A DNA stretch of 8,717 nt. Source: Nitrospinota bacterium. Lineage in GTDB: Bacteria; Nitrospinota_A; UBA7883. The stretch lies in the NCBI GenBank assembly GCA_029880775.1, contig JAOUNV010000049.1, positions 1 through 8,717 of the forward strand. Reading direction: 5' to 3'. This document shows positions 1-6,258 of this stretch, piece by piece. Under the pieces are notes generated by a model. It saw only the letters and a list, made by a program, of their open reading frames with translations, was not told where the DNA came from and searched no databases. The position numbers and the translations under genes are program-made. The first letter of the stretch is position 1; each line of letters starts with the position of its first letter.

Positions 1-876
1 GTGGCCCATCTTCTGGAGCGCAGTTTCCGACAGATGGGGATGATGGTGCTTTCGGTGGCGCTGATTCTGATAGTCTCCGGCTCGCTTCTGTCCAGGGTAA
101 ACCGCCGACTGGCCAAGGCGGAGGAGAAAGCCAGGCTGGCGTCCGAGCTGGAGGAGAAGAACCGTTCCCTGGCCGATATGAACCGGCGGATGGACGAGTT
201 TGTATCTGTGGTGTCCCATGATATCCGTTCACCCTTGAATGTGGTGAATGGATTTGTCAAGCTCATCCGGTCGTCGCCAGGGGGCGGGACCTTTGATAGG
301 GAGACCGGGGTGATGCTGCGCTCCTGCGAGAGGATGTCGCAACTGACCCGTGATATTCTGGATGTGGCCAAGCTTGAGGCTGGGAAAGTGGCCCTGGCTT
401 ACGATCCGATAGTGATCGACGATATCATGAGGGAGAGCGCGGAGATCATGGAGTTTGCCGTGGCGGAGAAAAAGATAAAGCTGCGGATGGAACTGGGGGA
501 GCCGACTAAAATGGAGGGAGATTCCGGAAAGCTTTTGCAGGTTATGAACAATCTTATCGGTAACGCGGTGAAGTTCACGCCCACGGAAGGGGCGATAATA
601 ATAGCCAAGAAAGTGGAGCGCCCTGATGTGTTGATAACGGTTTCCGACACCGGCCCTGGGATTGCCGAGGAGGAAAAAGGGATGTTGTTCAGCAAATTTG
701 AGCAGCTAAAGAAAAGTCAGCAGGGGGTGGAGCCTGGTTTTGGGCTGGGTCTTTCCATCTGCAAAAGTGTGATAGAACTGCATGGAGGGACAATAGCGGT
801 GTCCAGCGCCCTTGGAGAGGGGGCCACTTTTATGGTGAGAATCCCGCTGAAGCATCCAGGAGTCCACCCAGGCTAG
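1..876 (+). CDS. Sensor histidine kinase, C-terminal part (5' end probably outside window)
   Basis: This protein autophosphorylates on histidine and passes the phosphate to a response regulator that is not in the window. Numbering from base 1, a hydrophobic segment at about residues 13-30 is followed by a charged coiled-coil linker (about 36-66). The HisKA H-box is SHDIRSPLN, with phospho-acceptor His73. The ATPase domain shows the N-box (NNLIGNAVKF, 183-192), the G1 box DTGPGI (216-221), the F box FSKFEQ (230-235) and the G2 box GFGLGLS (246-252). All core kinase residues are present, so the catalytic half should work. The frame is open from base 1 and the GTG there has no visible upstream context. 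The membrane segment would normally close a periplasmic sensor region, so I infer a larger gene whose sensor lies upstream. The stop codon overlaps an inverted repeat shared with the PilZ leader. The kinase assignment is firm; the stimulus is unknown. Confidence 0.93.
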   Translation: MAHLLERSFRQMGMMVLSVALILIVSGSLLSRVNRRLAKAEEKARLASELEEKNRSLADMNRRMDEFVSVVSHDIRSPLNVVNGFVKLIRSSPGGGTFDRETGVMLRSCERMSQLTRDILDVAKLEAGKVALAYDPIVIDDIMRESAEIMEFAVAEKKIKLRMELGEPTKMEGDSGKLLQVMNNLIGNAVKFTPTEGAIIIAKKVERPDVLITVSDTGPGIAEEEKGMLFSKFEQLKKSQQGVEPGFGLGLSICKSVIELHGGTIAVSSALGEGATFMVRIPLKHPGVHPG

Positions 877-957
877 TAGTGGCCTGGGGAGGGAGAGCCT
901 GGGGTATATAATAATTGGCAAGTGGGGTAAATATGGAAAAGAGAAAACATCCCAGGC
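867..957 (+). repeat. Four mirrored heptamers spanning the kinase-PilZ junction
   Basis: CCCAGGC occurs at 867-873 and 951-957, and its exact reverse complement GCCTGGG at 882-888 and 897-903. Copy 1 can pair with copy 2 (8-base loop over the kinase stop codon) or with copy 3. Copy 4, inside the PilZ coding region, can pair with copy 3 or 2; the 3:4 pairing would enclose the PilZ ribosome binding region and ATG. The repeats are seen directly. A regulatory role (translational coupling or attenuation) is inference. Confidence 0.5.
907..912 (+). promoter_or_regulatory. Possible -10 element upstream of the PilZ gene
   Basis: A perfect TATAAT lies 20 bases before the chosen PilZ ATG, in the short AT-rich patch of the junction. 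No recognisable -35 hexamer sits 16-18 bases upstream (the region reads CTGGGG), and no extended -10 TGn is present. A separate promoter for the PilZ gene is therefore only possible; readthrough from the kinase gene is the alternative. Confidence 0.25.
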
Positions 958-1328
958 TAAGAAAGCTTCTGTTCGTCGCGGCCAAGAGGTATGACCAAAA
1001 CGGTGAACTGGCGGAAGGACACATAGGAATTACCGTGGACATTTCCGAGGGGGGGATGATGATCATGACGGAGCGGCCCTTGCCCTTTATGGCCACGGTG
1101 GATCTTTTCCTTGGGTTTGGCGACACTATCCTGAAAATCAAAGGGGAGGTGACCCGGCTGGAGAAACAGGCGGGGAACAAGACCCTGATGGGCTTAAAGT
1201 TTCTGAATGTGGATGAAGAAGCGATGGCCCTGCTGAAGGTGGCTTCTCTCTTCCCCTCGGACGAGGGGAGCAAAGACGAGGGCGCCGAGGGCTCGGAAGC
1301 CGATCCTGGGGATGGCAAGCAAGAATAG
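933..1328 (+). CDS. PilZ-domain protein, probable cyclic-di-GMP receptor
   Basis: This is a single-domain PilZ protein of 131 residues. Both cyclic-di-GMP binding signatures are intact: RxxxR as RKHPR (residues 4-8) and [DN]xSxxG as DISEGG (36-41), placed in the usual order and spacing. The remainder to about residue 105 is the expected small beta barrel plus helix. After that comes a low-complexity tail rich in Asp, Glu, Gly and Ser (about 110-131). I chose ATG 933 because it puts the RxxxR motif at the extreme N terminus as in most short PilZ proteins; a TTG at 915 in the same frame is possible. The gene follows the kinase by 56 bases on the same strand, which suggests co-expression. Binding of cyclic-di-GMP follows from the family; the downstream target (motility, exopolysaccharide or other) cannot be told. 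Confidence 0.9.
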   Translation: MEKRKHPRLRKLLFVAAKRYDQNGELAEGHIGITVDISEGGMMIMTERPLPFMATVDLFLGFGDTILKIKGEVTRLEKQAGNKTLMGLKFLNVDEEAMALLKVASLFPSDEGSKDEGAEGSEADPGDGKQE

Positions 1329-1340
1329 TCCCGGCCTCCC

Positions 1341-2411
1341 TTACTTCAGGAGGAGTATCTTGTAATCCGATAAGCGGTGGAGGTCCAATCCGCCGATAAT
1401 CTCGTCACTTGCGTGTCCCACATAAATGTAACCTGGCTTTTGGGAGACCGCGATGAAATTTTCCAGGAAGAAACGCCTGGCTTCATTGCTGTAGTATTGG
1501 AAAACATTGGCGCAGACAATCATCCTGAACCGGTATTTACGTGGTCTGTTTTTCAGGTCGAACACCCGAAAAGAGACATGCCTCCGGATTTCGTCGCCAA
1601 AAATAATGTCGCCGCCATCTAGTTGGCCGTAACGCTCAAAATAGGGCCGCCACCGTGTCAGGTCGCTTTTTATCAACTGGTATATCCCAGACTTTGCGGC
1701 GTCCACCAGATGGGGGTTGATGTCGGTGCCGAAGACCATGAACTTTGCCCTTGATCCAAGCTCCTCCAGGCGCTGGTGGATAAACATGGCCAGCGAATAT
1801 GTTTCTGCGCCATTGCTGCACGCGGAGCTCCAAACATATAAAGGGTTGCGCGGAGTTTTTTCCAGGTGCTCGGGGATGACCAGGTCACCTAGGGCGGCGA
1901 AAACATTTTTGTCCCGAAAAAACCTTGTCGCGTTGGCCACCACGCCGCCGGCTTGGCCTTCGGAAAAGGCTCTGGAGCTGTCCTCCAGCGAAAGATTTGC
2001 CTTGGCCGGGTTCCAATGGTCAGGGTTTGCCACCTCCCGATATATGTCCACGGCGCCACCGACCGGGTCAAAATATATTTTTCGGTAGAACAGCCCATTG
2101 ATGTCGATCTGTTTTGCCGACATGCCGTGGCTCCTGGTAATATTTACAAGTTTGGCGATTTTCCACTTCGCGCTGTCCGCGCCACCCACGATGGCGCATT
2201 CCACGTTTTTGGCAGACCACCCTCTGGTGGCGAACCTCCCCATTGCCTGTCCCAAATGCTCTTTGGCCAGGCCGGTGTAGTGGTAGCCGGTGTCCGCCAC
2301 GCAGACTATTCCGCCCAGGCTTCCGTCGGTGGATCGGAGGAGGATGATTGGGTTCTGGCCAGCGTCCATGGCCAGCTTTCCGGAACCTACCTTCCATCCT
2401 GGGCATTTCAT
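1341..2411 (-). CDS. CheD-like/CheR-like fusion protein, probably atypical chemoreceptor-modification enzyme
   Basis: There are two domains in 356 residues. Residues about 7-125 resemble CheD (receptor glutamine deamidase): KVGSGKLAM start, GGIVCV strand, VGGAD turn, and a C-terminal strand pattern ending in KIYFDPVGGAVDIY. The usual GLGSC catalytic cysteine segment is absent, and the strand His after GG is replaced by Cys37, so deamidase activity is doubtful. Residues about 158-356 are a CheR-type SAM methyltransferase: NATRFFRD (160-167), SACSNGAETYSLAM (196-209), FGTDINPHL (228-235), then CANVFQYY (300-307) where CheR normally has CRNVxIYF. The arginine of that last motif is lost. The CheR N-terminal helical domain is missing and the CheD-like part takes its place. 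ATG 2411 is chosen because GAGGG lies 7 bases upstream; a TTG at 2462 would add 17 residues. The gene is convergent with the PilZ gene, 12 bases apart. The CheR part is clear; the CheD assignment is probable. Confidence 0.78.
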   Translation of the reverse strand: MKCPGWKVGSGKLAMDAGQNPIILLRSTDGSLGGIVCVADTGYHYTGLAKEHLGQAMGRFATRGWSAKNVECAIVGGADSAKWKIAKLVNITRSHGMSAKQIDINGLFYRKIYFDPVGGAVDIYREVANPDHWNPAKANLSLEDSSRAFSEGQAGGVVANATRFFRDKNVFAALGDLVIPEHLEKTPRNPLYVWSSACSNGAETYSLAMFIHQRLEELGSRAKFMVFGTDINPHLVDAAKSGIYQLIKSDLTRWRPYFERYGQLDGGDIIFGDEIRRHVSFRVFDLKNRPRKYRFRMIVCANVFQYYSNEARRFFLENFIAVSQKPGYIYVGHASDEIIGGLDLHRLSDYKILLLK

Positions 2412-2582
2412 CACCTTGCCCTCTGGCGGCGCGCTTTTTTTCAGGCTGTGCTTAATCGTCAAGGTGTCGACCCTGGTTTATCGTTCAATGATCGGCAAAG
2501 CCAAAAGAGGGGGTCGCCATGCTTATCCTTTTAAGAATGTTGTCCATTTCAGGGAGGCCTTGCCAATAAATGTAATAATTCT

Positions 2583-2598
2583 ACACCATGATGGGTGT
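2583..2598 (-). terminator. Small hairpin just after the 2609-3391 gene, possible weak terminator
   Basis: ACACC and GGTGT form a perfect 5-bp stem with a 6-base loop, starting about 10 bases beyond the stop codon of the upstream minus-strand gene. The following minus-strand sequence is AT-rich (AGAATTATTAC) but has no continuous T run. It may end transcription partially before the CheD/CheR-like gene; evidence is weak. Confidence 0.25.
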
Positions 2599-2608
2599 TT
2601 GGAACAGG

Positions 2609-3391
2609 CTACTCCCAAATACCATAGAGGAAGGCAAGTAGCTTAATAATAAAATAGATGATCGCCCCGCTGAAAATAAAAATAACGGAAAGAATATCAA
2701 CTTTCTTTAAGCCTTCGAAAGAATCTGAAATGCTGGTCGATGCTGCGGGTGTCATTCCCTCGGCGATGTCACGCAAGGCCGATAACGCTTTTTCGAATAT
2801 GGAAGGGGCCAGGTCCAGCTCCTCCGGAGAGAATGGATCCCACATCAGTGTAACTTTTTTACCATTAAACAGCATGTGGGCTGCGCCCAGGTCAAAAGCT
2901 CGTATGACGGCCTCGGCTCTTCGTCCAGACTGCAGGTTGTTTTTCACAAAATCTTCGTTAAAGGAAATCACCCTAAAGCGTCTGTCTATTTCTGGATTAT
3001 CAACAGTAACCACAGGTCCGATGGACAAAACGCCAAGCGTCTCCAATAGCGCGGCTGGAGTTTGAGCCTCTGGCCGCTCCAGGGGGGATATCAAAAAGCC
3101 GCCTCTTATCTTTACGCTAATGCTAATTCTCAGCGCAAGCATGAGTTTTCCGCCAGCGTCGACAGGGTATAGCTCTACAGCAGTCTCTCTCCCATACCGC
3201 CTGCTGGTCAGCCGGGCCGAACTCCATCCTTCTTTCATGGTTCCGCCGATTTGGGACGAAGCAAGCTTGAGAATAGAGGCCGCTTTTTTGGCCAGGATTC
3301 TTCTGCGGTGATAAAAAAAATAAGCGATAAGAAATACCAGGATGAACGGAATGACGAGAATCATGGGCACGTTGTAAATGGTCTGGTCCAA
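2609..3391 (-). CDS. Membrane protein of unrecognised family, paralog of the neighbour at 3492-4244
   Basis: I do not recognise this 260-residue protein. It has a hydrophobic segment near the N terminus (about 9-27, followed by the basic run HRRR) and another near the C terminus (about 232-255), with a soluble region of about 200 residues between. The middle contains LSIGPVV (122-128), IDRRFRV (135-141), FDLGA (166-170), FNGKKV (175-180) and WDPFSPEELD (184-193). All of these align in order with matching segments in the product of the gene just upstream, so the two are diverged tandem duplicates. The start is TTG: an ideal GGAGG lies nine bases upstream, and the first in-frame ATG (codon 10) has no such site. 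It probably shares a transcript with its paralog (99 bases apart). A role in the cell envelope beside the Che-like gene is only a guess from context. Confidence 0.82.
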   Translation of the reverse strand: MDQTIYNVPMILVIPFILVFLIAYFFYHRRRILAKKAASILKLASSQIGGTMKEGWSSARLTSRRYGRETAVELYPVDAGGKLMLALRISISVKIRGGFLISPLERPEAQTPAALLETLGVLSIGPVVTVDNPEIDRRFRVISFNEDFVKNNLQSGRRAEAVIRAFDLGAAHMLFNGKKVTLMWDPFSPEELDLAPSIFEKALSALRDIAEGMTPAASTSISDSFEGLKKVDILSVIFIFSGAIIYFIIKLLAFLYGIWE

Positions 3392-3400
3392 TTAGCATTT

Positions 3401-3405
3401 CCTCC
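3401..3405 (-). promoter_or_regulatory. Strong Shine-Dalgarno site that fixes a TTG start
   Basis: On the minus strand GGAGG is followed by nine bases and then TTG (3391-3389), which opens the frame of the membrane protein. An ATG closer to the site (3398-3396) is in a different frame that has no recognisable product, so the TTG is preferred. Confidence 0.6.
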
Positions 3406-3491
3406 AACAATGGAATACCCGCAAGGGCGCGGTATGATGATAATCGAAAGAAGGCGCGGGTGGAAAAATTACTTGAGGGAAGGACACCGGA

Positions 3492-4244
3492 TCACATCAG
3501 GTATAACAGGGCCACGGAGAGGACGATTGTCGCGAGGAAGATGGCAAGGATGGCCACAAGAAAGGTGGATAGCTGGGAGCCAGTTTCGGGATTCGGGTCC
3601 TGAGCAGGCTGCATATGTTTCACCAGCACAGCCAGCCGCGCAAGAGTTTCCTTGATCATGTCTTCGTCGATTTCCTTATCCGGCTCGTAGGGCTCCCAGA
3701 AAGCGGATAAGGAAAGGCCGTTAAAACAGAGCCATTTTGCGCCCAATGTGAAGATGCGGCGTATGGCCTGCCTCTTCTCCCCATCCTTGAAGTTGACCCT
3801 GATAAAATCACTATGCGGTGAGTATATTAAAAACTCCTTGTCAAAAAGCGCGTTCCCAGTTTTCACCAGAGGCGCGGCGCCAAGGGGCGAGCCGGGCCCA
3901 GGGGTGGTGGACTTGCTGGCGATGGCGAACAGACCATTGGACTGGTGGGCAAGATACAGCGCCATGGAGGGGTGGTGGGGAATGAAAAGGTACTTTCGGC
4001 GACGAGGGTAATGAATAAGCAGAAACCTCTCCCCCTCTAGGACGCCGGATAGTATTATTCCATTCCAACCATAAGAAATTGTCCCATTGGTTTTATTTGC
4101 AAAATTCTCTAGGGTAGGGACAGTCCTTTTCCTGCCTGCGTTCTCTAGAAAGAACACGATGGCGATAAGAGACAGAATACCGAGTAGTAACAACAAGAAA
4201 ACAATCATGCGCCATTTACATTTAATTTGGAAAGAATATAACAT
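3492..4244 (-). CDS. Membrane protein of unrecognised family, paralog of the gene at 2609-3391
   Basis: This 250-residue protein has the same layout as the next gene downstream: an N-terminal membrane segment (about 13-33) and a C-terminal one (about 226-249) flanking a soluble core. Core landmarks are ISYGWNG (56-62), LGAAPLV (121-127), FDKEFLIYS (134-142), FTLGAKW (165-171), CFNGLSL (173-179) and FWEPYEPDKEID (182-193). The order LGA...FNG...W-[DE]-P-[FY]-x-P...[IL]-D is shared with the paralog, although overall identity looks low. ATG 4244 gives the longest frame; ATG 4208 (codon 13) would start directly at the membrane segment, and neither has a clear ribosome binding site. This is the first gene of the minus-strand group and is divergent from the corrinoid operon. 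No function is assigned. Confidence 0.8.
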   Translation of the reverse strand: MLYSFQIKCKWRMIVFLLLLLGILSLIAIVFFLENAGRKRTVPTLENFANKTNGTISYGWNGIILSGVLEGERFLLIHYPRRRKYLFIPHHPSMALYLAHQSNGLFAIASKSTTPGPGSPLGAAPLVKTGNALFDKEFLIYSPHSDFIRVNFKDGEKRQAIRRIFTLGAKWLCFNGLSLSAFWEPYEPDKEIDEDMIKETLARLAVLVKHMQPAQDPNPETGSQLSTFLVAILAIFLATIVLSVALLYLM

Positions 4245-4402
4245 ATCAGAAGCTGAAGCGAAATAAACAGTAAAATAATATTACATGCTGGGGATTTGGC
4301 CTACGATATGCACTGTTTAAATCCGCGCTGTGATAAAAAACGATATATATTTGTATTGTGGTGTCGAACCGGATGGCTGGTTTGAAACCCTCGTTTCTTT
4401 TT

Positions 4403-4427
4403 GTAACGTATGACCTGAAAGGTAACG
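4403..4427. promoter_or_regulatory. Direct repeat GTAACG x2 upstream of the corrinoid operon
   Basis: GTAACG occurs at 4403-4408 and 4422-4427, start-to-start distance 19 bases (about two helical turns), ending 12 bases before the first operon ATG. Between them lies the small inverted repeat ACCT-GAA-AGGT. This could be an operator or activator site in the 195-base divergent intergenic region (4245-4439), which is otherwise AT-rich and has no convincing -35/-10 pair. Speculative. Confidence 0.25.
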
Positions 4428-4439
4428 GTACGGAGCACC

Positions 4440-5174
4440 ATGACCTCCTTGTCGAATGAGATAAAAAAGTTGCTGAACGAGAAGGGGGCCGACTTGGTTG
4501 GAGTGGGGGACATTACCGGAATTGAGGAAAAAGAAGCTATCTCCAAAGAATTTCATCATTACACCAGGGCTGTAGCCATAGGGATGAAGCTACACAAGTT
4601 TCAGAAACCGGAAAAGGTGAACGGGGCATTGGACGAACACAGCCTGATGTTGGCGTACCTAAAGGAGAACGAGGATATAACGTTGAAACTAAATGGCCTG
4701 TTAAGAGACGCCGTAAAGTTTCTGCGCAAACGAAAATACCGGTGCATGGCCATACCTCCCATCGCCGTGGCGGAGGAGCGAAAATTCATCTCGGCGTTGT
4801 ATAATCTGTTTTCTCACAAGATGGCCGTCACCATGTCTGGGCTTGGCTGGGTCGGCAAAAACGGAATGGTGATAAACGGTGAATATGGCCCCAATCTGAT
4901 CTGGGCCACCATATTGACAGACGCTGAGCTGACACCCTCACCACCGCAATTGGAAAGCATGTGCGGCGAGTGTCGGCTGTGTGTAACCGCCTGTCCAGTG
5001 GGGGCTTTGCTGGGAGTGAACTGGAGCAGATCCCGGGGCAATCATGAGGTGATAGACCTGGAAAAATGTGGGAACTACATGGCGGAAAACAGTTATAAAT
5101 ACGGCAGGCCGGTATGCGGCATCTGTTTCATGGCTTGCCCCATGGGTGTGAAAAAAACGAGAAAGAGCGGATAG
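4440..5174 (+). CDS. Short QueG/COG1600-like protein with two Fe4S4 clusters
   Basis: This 244-residue iron-sulfur protein is related to epoxyqueuosine reductase (QueG), a cobalamin-dependent enzyme, but is unlikely to be QueG itself. The family signature SGLGWVGKNG is at 133-142, followed by EYGPNLIWATILTD (148-161). Cluster 1 ligands are C175, C178, C181 and C185 (CGECRLCVTACP); cluster 2 ligands are C210, C226, C229 and C233 (CGICFMACP), the QueG layout. The C-terminal HEAT-like region of longer QueG proteins is missing, and I cannot place the QueG catalytic Asp before the GLGW motif; the sequence there (SHKMAVTM) is closer to the short anaerobic relatives. It opens the corrinoid operon (42 bases before the next gene), so I infer a redox or corrinoid-handling role, for example electron supply to the activator. 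The start ATG has GGAG four bases upstream, a rather short spacing. Confidence 0.82.
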   Translation: MTSLSNEIKKLLNEKGADLVGVGDITGIEEKEAISKEFHHYTRAVAIGMKLHKFQKPEKVNGALDEHSLMLAYLKENEDITLKLNGLLRDAVKFLRKRKYRCMAIPPIAVAEERKFISALYNLFSHKMAVTMSGLGWVGKNGMVINGEYGPNLIWATILTDAELTPSPPQLESMCGECRLCVTACPVGALLGVNWSRSRGNHEVIDLEKCGNYMAENSYKYGRPVCGICFMACPMGVKKTRKSG

Positions 5175-5216
5175 CCATGACCCTGCGGGGGTGGATAATA
5201 ACAAGAGGAAGATTAT

Positions 5217-6244
5217 ATGAACGCAAAAGAAATGGTTTTCGCCGCAATGGAGCTGCGCAAAACTGAGCGGACCCCAGTCGCGCCTTTTGGCTGTGGTGTT
5301 TGGACAATTTATCGCTCCGGGACCACGTTTCGGGAGCTGAGCCATGACCCGGAGCGAATGGCCAACACCAACCTGGAAATTTATGAGAGGTACAAGCCGG
5401 ATATCGTATACGTCGGCTCCGGCTACAATAACCTACAGGCCGCCGCTCTGGGTGGCAAAATTAAATTCCGGGAGATCGGCGCGCCAGACCTGGAGGAGCC
5501 GTACATTCATAAGCTGGAGGATATCGAAAAGCTGGACCTGGGAAAGATCCCCAGCGATCCGGTGATCCAGACCATATGGAAAGCCCTTCGCATGGTGAAG
5601 GCGAAAATTGGCCAGGAGGTGGTGGTGACCATGACCTCCTGGGGGCCCTTCACGCTAGCGGCGCAGTTGGTGGGTGTGGAGCAGATGATGCGCGCCTGTT
5701 TCAAGGATAAGGCGCTGGTGGAGGCTTCGTGCGCATTCGCGGTGAAAATGCTACAGGCTATATACACACCCATAATCGAAGATGGAACCCTGGAGATGAT
5801 CTCCATGGCGGACCCTACAGCTTCCGGCGACCTTATTTCCCGCAAGCAATTCGAAAAGTTTGCCCTCCCTCCACTAAAAGAGATGAGCGACTGGGCCCAC
5901 TCTAAGAATGTGAAGGTTCTGCTGCACATATGTGGGGACACCAACAGCCGACTGGATTTGTTCCCCAGACCGGGGTGGATTGCATAAGCCTGGACCATAA
6001 GGTGGATATGAAAAAGGCGAAAGCCGAGATTGGGAACAAAATGTGCATTGCAGGTAATATGAACCCTGTCACGATACTGGACAGGGCCAGCGCCGAAAAA
6101 GTGGCGGAAGACGCAGCCACGATATTAGGTGATGCGGCGGCGGATGGGGGGTTCATCCTGATGCCAGGATGCGACCATCCTCCAAGTGTGCCGGAGGAGA
6201 ACCTGAAAACGTTTTACGAAACCGCGAAAAACTATAAGTTCTAA
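5217..6244 (+). pseudogene. UroD/MtaA-family corrinoid methyltransferase, interrupted by a frameshift
   Basis: Members of this family carry a zinc that activates a thiol or methyl acceptor/donor and transfer methyl groups to or from a corrinoid protein. The first frame (5217-5987, 256 codons) contains the start, WGPFTLAAQ (142-150) and the zinc motif HICGD with His237 and Cys239. It then stops early. The rest continues in the frame 5930-6244: PQTGVDCISLDHKVDMKKA, NMNPV, and PGCDHPP with the third zinc cysteine. Inserting one C into the CCCC at 5963-5966 restores a continuous protein of 342 residues with Cys319 as third ligand, almost the length of the paralog downstream. Neither fragment alone holds all three ligands. 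The start ATG has AGAGGA seven bases upstream. The cause may be a sequencing error in a C run, a true mutation or a programmed slip. The sequence is less MtaA-like than its neighbour, so a substrate-side role is plausible but unproven. Confidence 0.88.
5963..5966 (+). other. Frameshift site (CCCC run) in the first methyltransferase
   Basis: The reading frame changes here: upstream codons read ...GAT TTG TTC CCC, while the homologous continuation needs TTC CCC CAG ACC GGG. One C is missing relative to an intact gene. The run does not sit in a canonical X-XXY-YYZ slippery heptamer. Confidence 0.85.
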
Positions 6245-6258
6245 AGTCAGGAGTAATG

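Noticed and set aside
1335..1353. CCTCC...GGAGG hairpin at the convergent gene ends as a bidirectional terminator
   Set aside because: It has only five base pairs, no T tract on either side, and one arm lies in the final codons of the CheR-like gene.
1953..2534. Long plus-strand frame (193 codons) opposite the CheD/CheR-like gene
   Set aside because: It has no recognisable motif, and the opposite strand has clear CheR motifs; it is an antisense shadow.
2485..2547. Minus-strand 20-codon ORF in the gap before the CheD/CheR-like gene
   Set aside because: It has no ribosome binding site, no hydrophobic or leader-peptide character and no stem-loop partner; chance explains it.
3417..3461. ACCCGC...GCGGGT inverted repeat between the paralogs
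   Set aside because: A six-base stem with a loop over 30 bases and no T run is too weak to call a terminator or operator.
3251..3655. Plus-strand frame bridging the two membrane-protein genes
   Set aside because: The composition is Arg/Gly-rich with no domain, it crosses the paralog boundary, and both paralogs on the minus strand explain the region.
4245..4439. Cobalamin riboswitch upstream of the corrinoid operon
   Set aside because: The gap is AT-rich and too short for a standard cobalamin riboswitch; no B12-box-like core was found.
5958..5970. Programmed -1 frameshift in the first methyltransferase
   Set aside because: There is no canonical slippery heptamer in the right phase and no evident strong downstream stem; indel or sequencing error is the simpler reading, though recoding is not excluded.
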